DNA of 64,000 nucleotides from Cupriavidus basilensis (GTDB taxonomy: Bacteria > Pseudomonadota > Gammaproteobacteria > Burkholderiales > Burkholderiaceae): contig NZ_CP062804.1 of assembly GCF_008801925.2 (NCBI RefSeq), forward strand, positions 2,542,001 through 2,606,000, in the 5' to 3' direction. A program made the position numbers and the translations under genes. Positions 33,560 to 43,600 of this stretch are shown piece by piece; the stretch's first letter is position 1; every line of letters begins with the position of its first letter. The notes beneath the pieces were generated by a model. The model ran no database searches. It saw nothing but the letters and a program-made list of their open reading frames with translations, and was not told the DNA's origin.

Positions 33560-35050
33560 ATGAACCGCCCCGCATTGCATCGACCTTTCCTGTCCCGGCT
33601 GATCATCATGGCATCGGCCGTTTCATTGTTGCTAACCGCTAGCGGCTGCGCCCTGATGCGCAAGGATACGGCGCCGCTGCCGCAGATCCCCGGCGAACAG
33701 GTTCGCGTGGCGCAGGACACCGCGCTGCCCGATGGGGCATGGCCGTCCGCCGCCTGGTGGCAGCGCTACGCGGACGACCAGCTTGGTGCGCTCGTGACGC
33801 GCGCGCTGCAGGATTCGCCCTCGATGGCCGTGGCCCGGACGCGGGTCGACGCCAGCCGCGCGCAGACCAAGCTCGTCGATGCATCGAGCGGCCTGCTGGT
33901 CGGCCTTAACGCTTCGGTGAATCGCCAGAAGCTGTCGGAGAACGGATTCCTCGGACCGTTTGCCCACACCAATCCGGAAATGGGCACCACGGGGCCGTGG
34001 TACACCGAAGGCACCATCGGCGTGGGCGCCGGATACACGCTCGATCTCTGGGGCAAGGATCGCGCGCGCGTCAATGCCGCCATGGGGGTGGCCCAGGCCC
34101 GCCAGGCCGAGGCCGCCCAGGCCGCCCTGCTGCTGTCGTCCCAGGTCGTCCAGCTCTACTACGAGATCCAGACCACCTACGCGCTCGAAGCGTTGCTGGA
34201 ACAGGCGCGCGACGTGCGCCGCAACCTGGTCGCCGCCAGCCAGGCCCGCACCGCACGTGGCCTTGAGCCTCGCACGCAAGCCGAGACCGCGCAGGCGCAG
34301 CTGCTGCAACTGGATCAGCAGATCACCGTGGCCCAGACGCGCGTGCGTTCGCTGCGCGAGGGACTGCGCGCGCTGACCGGTGCCGGTCCTGACGACCTGC
34401 CCGCCATCGCGCCACGGCCGCTGCCGGACAGCGCCGGCGGCGTGCCATCGTCGCTCGGCTACGAATTGCTCGCGCGCCGACCCGACCTGCAAGCGATGCG
34501 GTGGTACGTGCAGGCGTCGATGGACCAGATCGACGCAGCCAAGGCGGCGTTCTATCCAAGCTTCGACATCCGCGCCTTCCTCGGCCTCGATTCGCTGCAC
34601 CTTGCCGATCTGCTGCGCAAGTCGAGCCGCCAGATCAACGTGATCCCCGGCCTGAGCCTGCCAATATTCGACAGTGGACGGCTCAACGCGAACCTTGCCG
34701 CGACGCGCTCGCAGAGCAATGCCCTGATCGCGCAGTACAACGAGTCAGTGCTCAACGCCGTGCGTGAGGTAGCGCAGGCGGGTATCGAGCTAGACGGCCT
34801 GAACCGGCAAGCAGCGATGCAGGAAAGCAAGCTTAAGTCGGTCAGCTTCGCTTCCAACAGCGCCGAGGCGCATTACCGGCAAGGACTCCTCGACAAGCCG
34901 TCGGCCCTTGAAGCAAGACTGCCCCTGCTCATGGAACAGAGTCAGGCGGTGGAAATTCGCAGCAAGCAGATCCAGTCGGAAATTGCGCTGACCAGGGCAC
35001 TTGGAGGCGGATATACGTCCGGGCAGACCACTCAAAATGACGCCTCCTGA
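33560..35050 (+). CDS. mdtP: TolC-family outer-membrane efflux lipoprotein (NodT type), MdtP-like
   Basis: The 496-residue protein has a lipobox (LLLTASGCALM) and the NodT-type opening with PSAAWWQRYADDQLGALV followed by TRALQDSPSMAVARTRV. The two helical repeats include YTLDLWGKDRARVNAAMGVA and VIPGLSLPIFDSGRLNANLA, the latter a common NodT motif. It forms the exit channel for the MdtN/MdtO pump. GAGGGA lies before the ATG. Confidence 0.9.
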   Translation: MNRPALHRPFLSRLIIMASAVSLLLTASGCALMRKDTAPLPQIPGEQVRVAQDTALPDGAWPSAAWWQRYADDQLGALVTRALQDSPSMAVARTRVDASRAQTKLVDASSGLLVGLNASVNRQKLSENGFLGPFAHTNPEMGTTGPWYTEGTIGVGAGYTLDLWGKDRARVNAAMGVAQARQAEAAQAALLLSSQVVQLYYEIQTTYALEALLEQARDVRRNLVAASQARTARGLEPRTQAETAQAQLLQLDQQITVAQTRVRSLREGLRALTGAGPDDLPAIAPRPLPDSAGGVPSSLGYELLARRPDLQAMRWYVQASMDQIDAAKAAFYPSFDIRAFLGLDSLHLADLLRKSSRQINVIPGLSLPIFDSGRLNANLAATRSQSNALIAQYNESVLNAVREVAQAGIELDGLNRQAAMQESKLKSVSFASNSAEAHYRQGLLDKPSALEARLPLLMEQSQAVEIRSKQIQSEIALTRALGGGYTSGQTTQNDAS

Positions 35051-35064
35051 TCATTAGATGTCGC

Positions 35065-35586
35065 ATGAATATGGTGATGACGACCATTGACGTCTTGCAT
35101 TTCACCTTCGCCAGCCGACTGATGCACGCGGGTCGGCAATGGCGGCGGATCTCCCACGCAGTCGTAACCGCATACGGCATTTCCGCGGCATGTGCCAGGC
35201 CGCTATTGGCCATTGCGAGGCTGGGAGGCGGGGTGCGGCAGATCACTCTGGCGGAGTACGCTGGGATACAGGGCGCGTCACTGGTGAGGCTGCTCGATCA
35301 GTTATGCGCAGCAGGCATGGTGCGCCGGGAGGCGGATCCAACTGACAGGCGCGCCAATGCGCTATGGCTGACCGCCACCGGCAAGGCGCTAACCGAAAAG
35401 ATCGAGGCCAAGCTCGCGCAGCTTCGTGCCAGCGTTTTTGCCGGCATCAACAAGCAGGATTTCGAGGCCGCGCTGCGCATTCTTGATGCGCTGTCCTTGG
35501 CAGCATCATCTACGTCATCCACCGCGAACACGAGACCTGCGGATCAAGCTGACGCCACCATGACGCAGAGCATGCTATCACCATGA
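35065..35586 (+). CDS. MarR family regulator at the end of the efflux operon
   Basis: The 173-residue protein contains a MarR winged helix: ITLAEYAGIQGASLVRLLDQ, MVRREADPTDRRANALWLTA and TGKALTEKIEAKLAQL. It lies 14 bases after mdtP and is likely co-transcribed with it. Unlike the first MarR it has a degenerate, Ser/Thr-rich tail. Start uncertain (ATGs at 35065 and 35077), as no clear ribosome site is visible. It may add a second layer of control or regulate another target. Confidence 0.85.
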   Translation: MNMVMTTIDVLHFTFASRLMHAGRQWRRISHAVVTAYGISAACARPLLAIARLGGGVRQITLAEYAGIQGASLVRLLDQLCAAGMVRREADPTDRRANALWLTATGKALTEKIEAKLAQLRASVFAGINKQDFEAALRILDALSLAASSTSSTANTRPADQADATMTQSMLSP

Positions 35587-35752
35587 ATAAATTGAATGAC
35601 ATTGGCAGTATTAAATCATGATTGAAATGTTCTCTGCGTAGGTACACTTCGTAGTCAAGCCGCTGTCAGGACATTGATTTTTCTCTCGATATCTCCCCGT
35701 ACCTGGCCGGAAATTGAGCAGCGCTGTAGTTCACCGCATTTATGGAATAGAA

Positions 35753-37054
35753 ATGACGCCCACCGATGTGAAAGCCACGCTATCGTTTTCCGATGGCTCC
35801 CCCAGCCTTGAGCTGCCGATTTATACGGGTACCGTTGGCCCCGACGTAGTCGATATTCGCAAGCTGTACGGACAAACCGGCAAGTTCACCTATGACCCCG
35901 GTTTCATGTCGACGGCTTCGTGCAATTCGAAGATCACCTACATCGACGGGGACAAGGGTGAGCTGCTGTACCGCGGCTACCCGATCGAGCAACTGGCCAC
36001 CAAGTGCGACCACCTGGAAACCTGTTACCTGCTGCTCAAGGGCGAACTGCCCAACGCCAAGCAGAAGGAAGAATTCGTGGGCGCCGTGATGAACCACACC
36101 ATGGTTCACGAGCAGATGCAGTTCTTCCTGCGCGGCTTCCGCCGCGATGCCCACCCGATGGCCGTCCTGACGGGCCTGGTGGGCGCCATGAGCGCGTTCT
36201 ACCACGACGCCATGGACATCGATGATCCGCACCAGCGCGAAATCTCCGCGATCCGCCTGATCGCCAAGATGCCGACCCTGGTCGCCATGGCCTACAAGTA
36301 CAACATCGGCCAGCCGTACATCTATCCGCAGAACGACCTGTCCTACTCGGGCAACTTCATGCAGATGATGTTCTCCACGCCGTGCGCCCCGTACAAGGTG
36401 AACCCGGTGCTCGAGCGCGCGCTCGACCGCATCTTCATCCTGCACGCAGACCACGAGCAGAACGCCTCCACCTCCACGGTGCGCCTGGCTGGCTCCTCGG
36501 GTACCAACCCGTTCGCCGCCATCGCTGCCGGCGTGGCTTGCCTGTGGGGCCCTGCCCACGGTGGCGCCAACGAAGCCGCCCTCAAGATGCTTGAGGAAAT
36601 CGGCAGCGTCGACAACATCACCGAGTTCATCAAGCAGGTCAAGGACAAGAACTCGGGCGTGCGCCTGATGGGCTTTGGCCACCGCGTGTACAAGAACTAC
36701 GATCCGCGTGCCAAGCTGATGCGCGAAACCTGCTATGAAGTGCTGAACGAACTGGGCCTGCACAACGACCCGCTGTTCAAGCTCGCCATGGAACTGGAAA
36801 AGATCGCGCTGGAAGACGAGTACTTCGTCAGCCGCAAGCTGTACCCGAACGTCGACTTCTACTCGGGCATCGTGCAACGCGCACTCGGCATCCCGACGTC
36901 GCTGTTCACCTGCATCTTCGCCCTGGCACGCACCCCGGGCTGGATCTCGCAGTGGGAAGAAATGATCACCGATCCGGAATACAAGATCGGCCGTCCGCGC
37001 CAGCTGTTCAATGGCGCGCCGCGTCGCGACGCATTGGATATCCGCAGGCGCTGA
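35753..37054 (+). CDS. gltA: Citrate synthase (type II, hexameric-type)
   Basis: The 433-residue enzyme has full family length. Catalytic residues are visible: His in [12 protein letters not shown], His in [12 protein letters not shown] and Asp in [11 protein letters not shown], together with [13 protein letters not shown]. It condenses acetyl-CoA and oxaloacetate in the TCA cycle. The ATG at 35753 starts [15 protein letters not shown], as in other betaproteobacterial GltA; a TTG frame from 35714 is less likely. It stands alone between an efflux operon and a porin gene, away from other TCA genes, and ends [10 protein letters not shown] rather than a more usual tail. A second copy elsewhere is likely but not shown here. 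Confidence 0.93.
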   Translation: MTPTDVKATLSFSDGSPSLELPIYTGTVGPDVVDIRKLYGQTGKFTYDPGFMSTASCNSKITYIDGDKGELLYRGYPIEQLATKCDHLETCYLLLKGELPNAKQKEEFVGAVMNHTMVHEQMQFFLRGFRRDAHPMAVLTGLVGAMSAFYHDAMDIDDPHQREISAIRLIAKMPTLVAMAYKYNIGQPYIYPQNDLSYSGNFMQMMFSTPCAPYKVNPVLERALDRIFILHADHEQNASTSTVRLAGSSGTNPFAAIAAGVACLWGPAHGGANEAALKMLEEIGSVDNITEFIKQVKDKNSGVRLMGFGHRVYKNYDPRAKLMRETCYEVLNELGLHNDPLFKLAMELEKIALEDEYFVSRKLYPNVDFYSGIVQRALGIPTSLFTCIFALARTPGWISQWEEMITDPEYKIGRPRQLFNGAPRRDALDIRRR

Positions 37055-37176
37055 GCGCAGCGTGCAACTACCGGTGGGCCTGGAGCGCGGGAAGCAGCGG
37101 CCGTTGCGACACCTTGGTGTTCACGATGGGTCGCCGGCTGGCGACCCTGGCCTCGGCATTCGAAGGAAGACGTCCG

Positions 37177-38424
37177 ATGAGAATTAGCGTCCGCATCTGC
37201 ATAGGCATATCGCTCACGCTATTGAGCGCCATACCTATTGCCGCCCGGGCAGACGAGCAAGAGCCCGCAGCGACGACCGACGCAAATCCGCTGCCCGCGG
37301 CCGAGGCGAAGGCCCCACCGGCGCTACAACCAGCCAGCGCATTGACGCTGAGCGCCAACCCGGAGCCAGCCAGCTTCGATGCAGGCGGCCTTGGCCCGAT
37401 ATACCTGACCGGCGTGCTGAGCGGTCTAGGCCAAGTGCAGAGCAACGCCCTGCCTTCAGATCGCAGCCGGCAGTTCGATATTGGCAATGCCCAGGTATTC
37501 ATCAACAAGCCGGATGGCTTGCTGCAGTTCTTTCTCCAGGCAGGGTACTACTCGATCCCTGTCCTCGGCATGCCGTATATCCGCACTTCGGATGCCACGC
37601 CGACGTTCTTCGGCCCCGTCGCACAGGGCTACCTGAAGATCGCGCCGACCGAGGATTTCTCCGTAGTGGTTGGCAAGCTGCCAACGCTGATCGGCGCCGA
37701 GAGCACGTTCTCGTTCCAGAACATGAACGTCCAGCGCGGTCTGCTGTGGAATCAGGAAAACGCCGTGAACCGTGGGGTGCAGGTGAACTACGCTGCAGGG
37801 CCGCTAACGCTCGCGGCCTCGGTGAACGACGGCTTCTACTCGAAGCGATACAGCTGGGTGTCCATGTCGGCTAGCTATGCATTCGACAGCAATAACACGC
37901 TGGCGGTTGTCGCGGGCGGCAATACTAACCACACCGATGTATCCACCGCAGCGACACCTCTATTCCAGAACAACCAGCAAATCTACAACCTGACCTACAC
38001 GCGCACTGAAGGCCCTTGGACCTTCCAGCCCTACCTGCAATACACCCGCGTGCCAAAGCTTCCGGAGTTCGGCGCCAAGGCGTCCGCATCGACCTATGGC
38101 GGCGCGCTGCTGATGAGCTACGATTTTGGCTCCGACGCCGCCCCGGCACTGCTACGCAAAGCGGGCTTCAAACTGCCGGTGCGCCTGGAGTACATCGGCT
38201 CCACGGGTAGCGCCGCCGACGGCGCGCCCAACCTGCTGTATGGTCCTGGGAGCACGGCATGGTCGCTTACCGTGACGCCCACCTACCAATACAAGCGCTT
38301 CTTTGGCCGCGCCGAGTTCTCCTACGTCGGCGCGCGCAAGACCGCCCCTGGTCTGGCTTTCGGTTCGGACGGCAACAGCCGCTCGCAAGTGCGGGGATTG
38401 CTCGAGTTCGGCTTGCTGTTGTAA
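37177..38424 (+). CDS. Outer-membrane beta-barrel porin (BBP2-like)
   Basis: The 415-residue exported protein has a signal peptide ending IPIAARA, a Pro/Ala-rich linker (about 25-60), then a barrel with DIGNAQVFINKPDGLLQFFL, QAGYYSIPVLGMPY, TEDFSVVVGKLPTLIGAE and FSFQNMNVQRGLLWNQENAV. These resemble OmpL-like putative beta-barrel porin-2 proteins. It ends in LLEFGLLL. AAGGA precedes the ATG at 37177; the longer frame only overlaps gltA. Substrate unknown; it is 122 bases after gltA and may be co-expressed. Confidence 0.8.
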   Translation: MRISVRICIGISLTLLSAIPIAARADEQEPAATTDANPLPAAEAKAPPALQPASALTLSANPEPASFDAGGLGPIYLTGVLSGLGQVQSNALPSDRSRQFDIGNAQVFINKPDGLLQFFLQAGYYSIPVLGMPYIRTSDATPTFFGPVAQGYLKIAPTEDFSVVVGKLPTLIGAESTFSFQNMNVQRGLLWNQENAVNRGVQVNYAAGPLTLAASVNDGFYSKRYSWVSMSASYAFDSNNTLAVVAGGNTNHTDVSTAATPLFQNNQQIYNLTYTRTEGPWTFQPYLQYTRVPKLPEFGAKASASTYGGALLMSYDFGSDAAPALLRKAGFKLPVRLEYIGSTGSAADGAPNLLYGPGSTAWSLTVTPTYQYKRFFGRAEFSYVGARKTAPGLAFGSDGNSRSQVRGLLEFGLLL

Positions 38425-39017
38425 GCCCGACTACGCGACACACTTGTCGAATCCCGGGGGGAGAGTATTCACGACGCGCTTCGCTGTAGCTGCGCATCAC
38501 GCAGTCCGGGGGAAAACCCGACAGCGGCACTCTATTCCCCCCCAATATTAAGGTTGACGTTGCACCGACGCAATTGAATTAACCGAATGACAATAATTCC
38601 GCGATGGAATACCGATGGCATGCGCGGCCCGAGCGTCGGGAGCACCGACGTTGGATCAGCGCGTCTTTCACGCACTTTGAAGTAGCGCGCTAGCAACTTT
38701 CAGATGCCGTGACTCCATCCAATCCGATCCTTCCCCTATTTACCAAAAGCTATCGAAATGGAGATTGGACTTGCGTTCGCCAGTTTGCAAAAGATGGTTG
38801 TGAGTCATATTTGAAGCCGTGTAGCGCTTCTTGCAATGAAAGCAATGAATAATTGCTATTTCAGAAAATATAATAAACGTTTTTATACAACTATTTACAC
38901 ATAATTGTCATAAAGCTGCCTCATCATGCGTCGTCCATAGCCGTACCGGGTCATGCCTGATCCCTCCGGCATGGCACCTTCCGAAAGCAAGAAACGACTT
39001 GCTAAGCAGAAATTGAA
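38425..39017. other. AT-richer leader region before the porin gene
   Basis: A 593-base gap. The last 250 bases are clearly AT-rich, with AGAAAATATAATAAACG and TTTTTATACAACTATTTA near 38861-38900, fitting a strong porin promoter and long leader. GCAAT and ATTGC arms around 38835-38855 could fold. No gene found. Confidence 0.5.
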
Positions 39018-40097
39018 ATGACAATGAAAAAAACTTTCCTTGCATTGACCGCCGCCGCTGCGGCCTGGTCCGCGTCCGGCGCCGTATTCGCGCAATCGTC
39101 CAGCGTGACGCTCTATGGCATTGCCGATGCCGGTATCAGCTACCAAAGCCATGTGCAAGGCCCTAACGGGGGCGGCGCACTGTATGGCGTCACGTCGGGT
39201 GGCCTTTCCGGTTCGCGCTGGGGCATTCGCGGCGTGGAGGATCTCGGCAACAACCTGAAGGGCATCTTCGTGCTGGAGAGCGGCATCAATCTCGACACCG
39301 GCACGTCCGCCCAGGGTAACCGCCTGTTCGGCCGCCAGGCTTACGTCGGTCTGCAGAACGACCTTGGCGCCGTCACATTGGGCCGCCAGCAGAACACGTT
39401 GTACGACCTGTTCGCCGCCTATGACCCGATGATGGCCGGCAACAGTTACTCGCTCAATTCGGTCGACACCAATGGCTTCAACGGCCGCGCCGACAACGCT
39501 GTGAAGTACACCGGCAAGTTCGGCGGGCTGACCGCAACCGGCTTCTACAGCTTCGGCCGCGACAGCAACGTCGTCAACGGCGGCGAAGTGCCGGGCAGCT
39601 TCCGGGTCGGCAAGAACTTCGGCGGTGGCGTGGCCTACGCCACCGGCCCGGTCTCGGTGGGTGTCGCTTACGACCAATACCAGGGCAGCACCGTTGCCAC
39701 ATCCGGCGCCGCGGCCAAGCGTGCCGCCATTGGCGCGTCTTATGCGCTCGGCGACGCGAAGCTGTTCGCCGGCTACCGCTGGCTGCGCGATGAACTCAGC
39801 AGTACGACCACCGTCCGTCATGACAATCTGTACTGGCTTGGCGCGCTGTACAACATCACGCCTTCATTCAGCCTGACCGGTGCGGCGTACTACACCGATG
39901 CGCGCAACGACAGCAACGATTCGTGGATGTTCGTGCTGAATGCCGACTATGCCCTGTCCAAGCGTACCGATGCCTATCTGCTGCTCGGCTACGTGAACAA
40001 CAAGGGACAGGCCACCTACGGCGTCACCAATGCGATGAATACGCTGCCCGGCCAGAACCAGACCGGCGCAATGGTTGGCGTGCGCCACCGCTTCTAA
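39018..40097 (+). CDS. Gram-negative general porin (OmpC/Omp32-like)
   Basis: The 359-residue protein has a signal peptide ending GAVFAQ, followed at once by SSSVTLYGIADAGISYQSH, the hallmark of beta-proteobacterial trimeric porins. Further motifs are GSRWGIRGVEDLGNNLKGIF, FGRQAYVGLQNDLGAVTLGR and the C-terminal MVGVRHRF ending in Phe for barrel assembly. It forms a diffusion channel in the outer membrane. Starts at 39018 or 39024; followed by a strong terminator. Confidence 0.93.
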   Translation: MTMKKTFLALTAAAAAWSASGAVFAQSSSVTLYGIADAGISYQSHVQGPNGGGALYGVTSGGLSGSRWGIRGVEDLGNNLKGIFVLESGINLDTGTSAQGNRLFGRQAYVGLQNDLGAVTLGRQQNTLYDLFAAYDPMMAGNSYSLNSVDTNGFNGRADNAVKYTGKFGGLTATGFYSFGRDSNVVNGGEVPGSFRVGKNFGGGVAYATGPVSVGVAYDQYQGSTVATSGAAAKRAAIGASYALGDAKLFAGYRWLRDELSSTTTVRHDNLYWLGALYNITPSFSLTGAAYYTDARNDSNDSWMFVLNADYALSKRTDAYLLLGYVNNKGQATYGVTNAMNTLPGQNQTGAMVGVRHRF

Positions 40098-40188
40098 TAT
40101 CACTCGTGATCATGGCCAGCGCGCTGTCGGGGCGCGCTGGAGACAAGTCATATCGACCTTGCCTTGTTTACTAGGTGCAGGGACGCTT

Positions 40189-40214
40189 GGCCGGCAGATA
40201 TGCCGGCCTTTTTT
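40189..40214 (+). terminator. Rho-independent terminator after the porin gene
   Basis: Stem GGCCGGCA / TGCCGGCC with a GATA loop, followed by TTTTTT. The next 257 bases to the RND stop show no gene. Confidence 0.9.
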
Positions 40215-40471
40215 CGCGCCCTCACATCGCCCACCACGGCGATTCACTCCTGTGCGGGCGGGCTCACGCTTCCATCGGATCCTAGCGCTACCGTTATCGG
40301 GGTGGCCGCCATCGCCTCACCTCAAGCCAGGAAACAGCCCGCGTCCGGGGCAATCCCCCGGCGCGCAGCGCCAGCCCTTCCCAGCAGGTTCCATCGTTCA
40401 GACTCCCCTTCCCGTCATGGCCGGATCGTCGACGCGAGGGCGTCTCTGCGGCGGCAACATGCCCTCGCAAT

Positions 40472-43400
40472 TCAATATGACTCGGACGCCAGTTGTCCGG
40501 CGGGCGGCACGGTCTCGTGTCGATCACGCTGCGCATCGGCCGCGCTGCCGGGCCGAATCCTGAACCAGATCGAGTACATGGCCGGCAGGAACACCAGAGT
40601 CAGGATTGTCCCGGCAAGCGTCCCGCCTATGAGCGTGTAGGCGAGCGCGCCCCAGAACACCGAATGGGTCAGAGGAATGAAGGCCAGGATGGCGGCCAGC
40701 GCGGTGAGGATCACCGGCCGCGCACGCTGGACCGTGGCTTCCACAACGGCCCTGAACGGATCCAGCCCTTCGTCTTTGTTGTGCTGAATCTGCCCGATCA
40801 GGATCAGCGTGTTGCGCATCAAGATGCCCGACAACGCAATCAGGCCAACCAGCGCGTTGATGCCGAACGGTTGCCCGAACAGAATCAGCGTTGGCACCAC
40901 GCCAATCAGGCCGAGAGGGCTGGTCAGGAACACCATGACCATCGCCGGAATGGACCGCACCTGGAAGATGAGAATCAGCAGGGTGACTGCCAGCATGATC
41001 GGGAACAGCGGCAGCATGGCCCTCGTCGCCTTGCCCGATTCTTCAATGGAACCCGCTTGTTCGATGCGGTATCCGTTAGGCAGTTTCTCGATGATTGGCT
41101 GAAGCTGCGCGCTGACGGCCGTCGAAACGTCGGGCGGTTGCAGGCCATCGGCAATATCGCCTCGCACCGTGATCGTCGGCATGCGATCGCGCCGGCGGAT
41201 GATGGGCTCTTCCATGCGCACATCGATCTTGCCCACCTGCGACAGCGGAATGCGTTGCCCGTTGGCGCCTGCCAGCGTGAAGTCGCCGATCTTGGCCGGA
41301 TCCAGTCGGATGTCGCCGGCCGAGCGGGCGGTCACCTGCACCGTGCGGATGTCCTCGCGCACTGCCGTCACCGGAATGCCGTTGAGCAGGAATTGCAGTT
41401 GTTGCGCGACGGCGCTGGAGGTCAGCCCCACGGCCTGCAAGCGGTCCTGCTGCAAGGTGAAGTGCAGCGTGGGTACGCGCATCCCCCAGTCGGTGTTGAC
41501 CGTGCGCATCATCGGGCTGGCGTCCATCACCTGCCGGACATCGGCCGCAATGCGGCGCAACGTCTGCGCATCCGGCCCGGTCACCCGGTATGCGACCGGA
41601 AACGGCGAATACGGGCCGAACACCAGTTGAGTGACACGCACGCGCGCCTCGGGGGCAAGACCGTCGGCAATCGCCTGGCGCAGGCGCTGCTTCAACGCGT
41701 CACGCTCTTCCTGGCTGTCTGTGCGGATCACGATCTTGGCGAACGACGGATCCGGTAGTTCCGGCCCCATCGCCAGATAGAAGCGCGGCGCACCCTGGCC
41801 AACGTAAGCCGTCACAATCTTGGCTTCCTTCTGTTTGGCGAGCCAAGCTTCCAGCTTTGCGGTAACCGCGCTGGTCTGGTTGATCGATGTTCCATAGGGC
41901 ATCTGCACCTCGACCAGCACCTCAGGCCGATCCGAAATTGGGAAGAACTGCTTCTTGACCACCGCCATACCGAGGATGGCCAAGGCAAAGAGCCCGACGA
42001 CCAAACCCGCGACGAGCCATTTGCGCGCAATCACACGCCCGAGCAGCGCACGGAAGCGGTTGTAACGCAGGGTGTCGTAAATCGCATCGTGGCCGCCTTC
42101 GACCTTCTTGAAATCGGGCAGCATCTTTACGCCCAGGTAAGGCGTGAACACCACTGCGACCACCCAGGACGTGATCAGCGCAATGCCGACGATCCACAAC
42201 ATGTTGCTGGTGTATTCACCGGCGGTGGATCGCGCGAAGCCATTGGGCATGAAGCCGACGGCGGTCACCAGCGTGCCCGACAGCATGGGCGCCGCAGTGT
42301 GGCTCCATGCATATGCCGAAGCGGCGACGCGGCTGTAGCCTTCTTCCATCTTCACCACCATCATTTCGATGGCGATGATGGCATCGTCCACCAGCAAGCC
42401 GAGCGCCAGAATCAAGGATCCAAGTGTGATGCGGTCGAAGTTCTTGCCTGTCGCAGCCATCACCACAAAGACGACCGCCAGTGTCAACGGCACGGCCGCG
42501 CCCACCACCAGGCCCGCGCGCCAGCCCATGCTGACGAAGCTCACCAGCATGACCACCAGCAGCGCGGCGAAGAACTTGAGCATGAACTCATCGACGGCAG
42601 CGGCGATGTTGACTGCCTGGTCGGTCACTTTGGTCAAGCTCATGCCGAGCGGCATGTCGGCGTTGATGGCGCCCACCTCCTTGTCGAGCGCCTTGCCCAG
42701 GTCCAGCCCGTTCCAGCCTTCGCGCATGACGATGCCCAGCAGCAAGGCAGGCTGGCCACCATTGCGCACCATGAACGTGGCAGGATCCTCGTAGCCGCGC
42801 TTGACCGTGGCAATGTCCGACAGCTTCAACGTCCGGCCCTGGGATACAACCGGCGTATCCCGAATCTTCTGCAGCTCGTCGAACGCGCCGTCCAGACGGA
42901 TGAATACCTGCGGCCCTTTCGTTTCCACCGAGCCGGCTGCCGTCAGGGCATTCTGGCTGTTGAGCGCGGTAAAAACCTCTTGCGGGCTCACGCCCAGCGT
43001 CGCCAGCCGGTCATGGGAAAACTCGACATAGATGCGCTCCGACTGCTCGCCGATGATGTTGACCTTCTTCACGCCGGGCACGTGCAGCAAGCGCTGGCGC
43101 AGCGTCTCCGCATCTCGCACGAGCACACGTTGCGGTTCGCCCTGCGCCTTGAGCGCAAACAACGCAAAGGTCACGTCCGCATATTCGTCGTTGACCATCG
43201 GCCCGATCACGCCGGGCGGGAGGTTGACCACCTCGTCGCTGACTTTCTTGCGCGCTTGGTAAAACTCCTCCTGGACTTCCGACGGTGGCGTGCTGTCGAG
43301 CAGGGTCAACGTGGTGAATGCCAGGCCCGGCCGCGTGTACGTTTCCGTGCGGTCATACCAGCGCAGTTCCTGCATGCGCTTTTCGATCTTCTCGGCCACC

Positions 43401-43600
43401 TGGTCTTGCATTTCCTGCGCCGTCGCGCCGGGCCACGCAGTGATGATGGTCATCACCTTGACCGTAAACGCCGGGTCTTCGGCGCGGCCCAGCTTGAAGA
43501 AGGAAATGAGACCCGCCAGAGAGATCAGGCAGATAAGGAACAACGTGATGGCGCGCTCGCGCACGGCGAGCGCCGATAGATTGAAACGACCCTGGCTCAC
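40472..43600 (-). CDS. RND efflux transporter, second system
   Basis: The 1042-residue pump has the full RND layout. The N-terminal region reads LGRAEDPAFTVKVMTIITAW, and helix 4 has GLLVDDAIIAIEMM with the proton-relay Asp pair. The sequence differs clearly from the pump at 5.6-8.6 kb, so it is not a recent copy. The GTG start overlaps the adaptor stop (GTGA). It would export hydrophobic organic compounds; the substrate is unknown. C-terminal tail after the last helix (about 30 residues) is polar and poorly conserved. Confidence 0.93.
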   Translation of the reverse strand: MSQGRFNLSALAVRERAITLFLICLISLAGLISFFKLGRAEDPAFTVKVMTIITAWPGATAQEMQDQVAEKIEKRMQELRWYDRTETYTRPGLAFTTLTLLDSTPPSEVQEEFYQARKKVSDEVVNLPPGVIGPMVNDEYADVTFALFALKAQGEPQRVLVRDAETLRQRLLHVPGVKKVNIIGEQSERIYVEFSHDRLATLGVSPQEVFTALNSQNALTAAGSVETKGPQVFIRLDGAFDELQKIRDTPVVSQGRTLKLSDIATVKRGYEDPATFMVRNGGQPALLLGIVMREGWNGLDLGKALDKEVGAINADMPLGMSLTKVTDQAVNIAAAVDEFMLKFFAALLVVMLVSFVSMGWRAGLVVGAAVPLTLAVVFVVMAATGKNFDRITLGSLILALGLLVDDAIIAIEMMVVKMEEGYSRVAASAYAWSHTAAPMLSGTLVTAVGFMPNGFARSTAGEYTSNMLWIVGIALITSWVVAVVFTPYLGVKMLPDFKKVEGGHDAIYDTLRYNRFRALLGRVIARKWLVAGLVVGLFALAILGMAVVKKQFFPISDRPEVLVEVQMPYGTSINQTSAVTAKLEAWLAKQKEAKIVTAYVGQGAPRFYLAMGPELPDPSFAKIVIRTDSQEERDALKQRLRQAIADGLAPEARVRVTQLVFGPYSPFPVAYRVTGPDAQTLRRIAADVRQVMDASPMMRTVNTDWGMRVPTLHFTLQQDRLQAVGLTSSAVAQQLQFLLNGIPVTAVREDIRTVQVTARSAGDIRLDPAKIGDFTLAGANGQRIPLSQVGKIDVRMEEPIIRRRDRMPTITVRGDIADGLQPPDVSTAVSAQLQPIIEKLPNGYRIEQAGSIEESGKATRAMLPLFPIMLAVTLLILIFQVRSIPAMVMVFLTSPLGLIGVVPTLILFGQPFGINALVGLIALSGILMRNTLILIGQIQHNKDEGLDPFRAVVEATVQRARPVILTALAAILAFIPLTHSVFWGALAYTLIGGTLAGTILTLVFLPAMYSIWFRIRPGSAADAQRDRHETVPPAGQLASESY

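Noticed and set aside
42089..43579. A 496-codon rightward open frame
   Set aside because: Antisense shadow of the second RND pump; His/Gln/Arg-rich without recognisable features.
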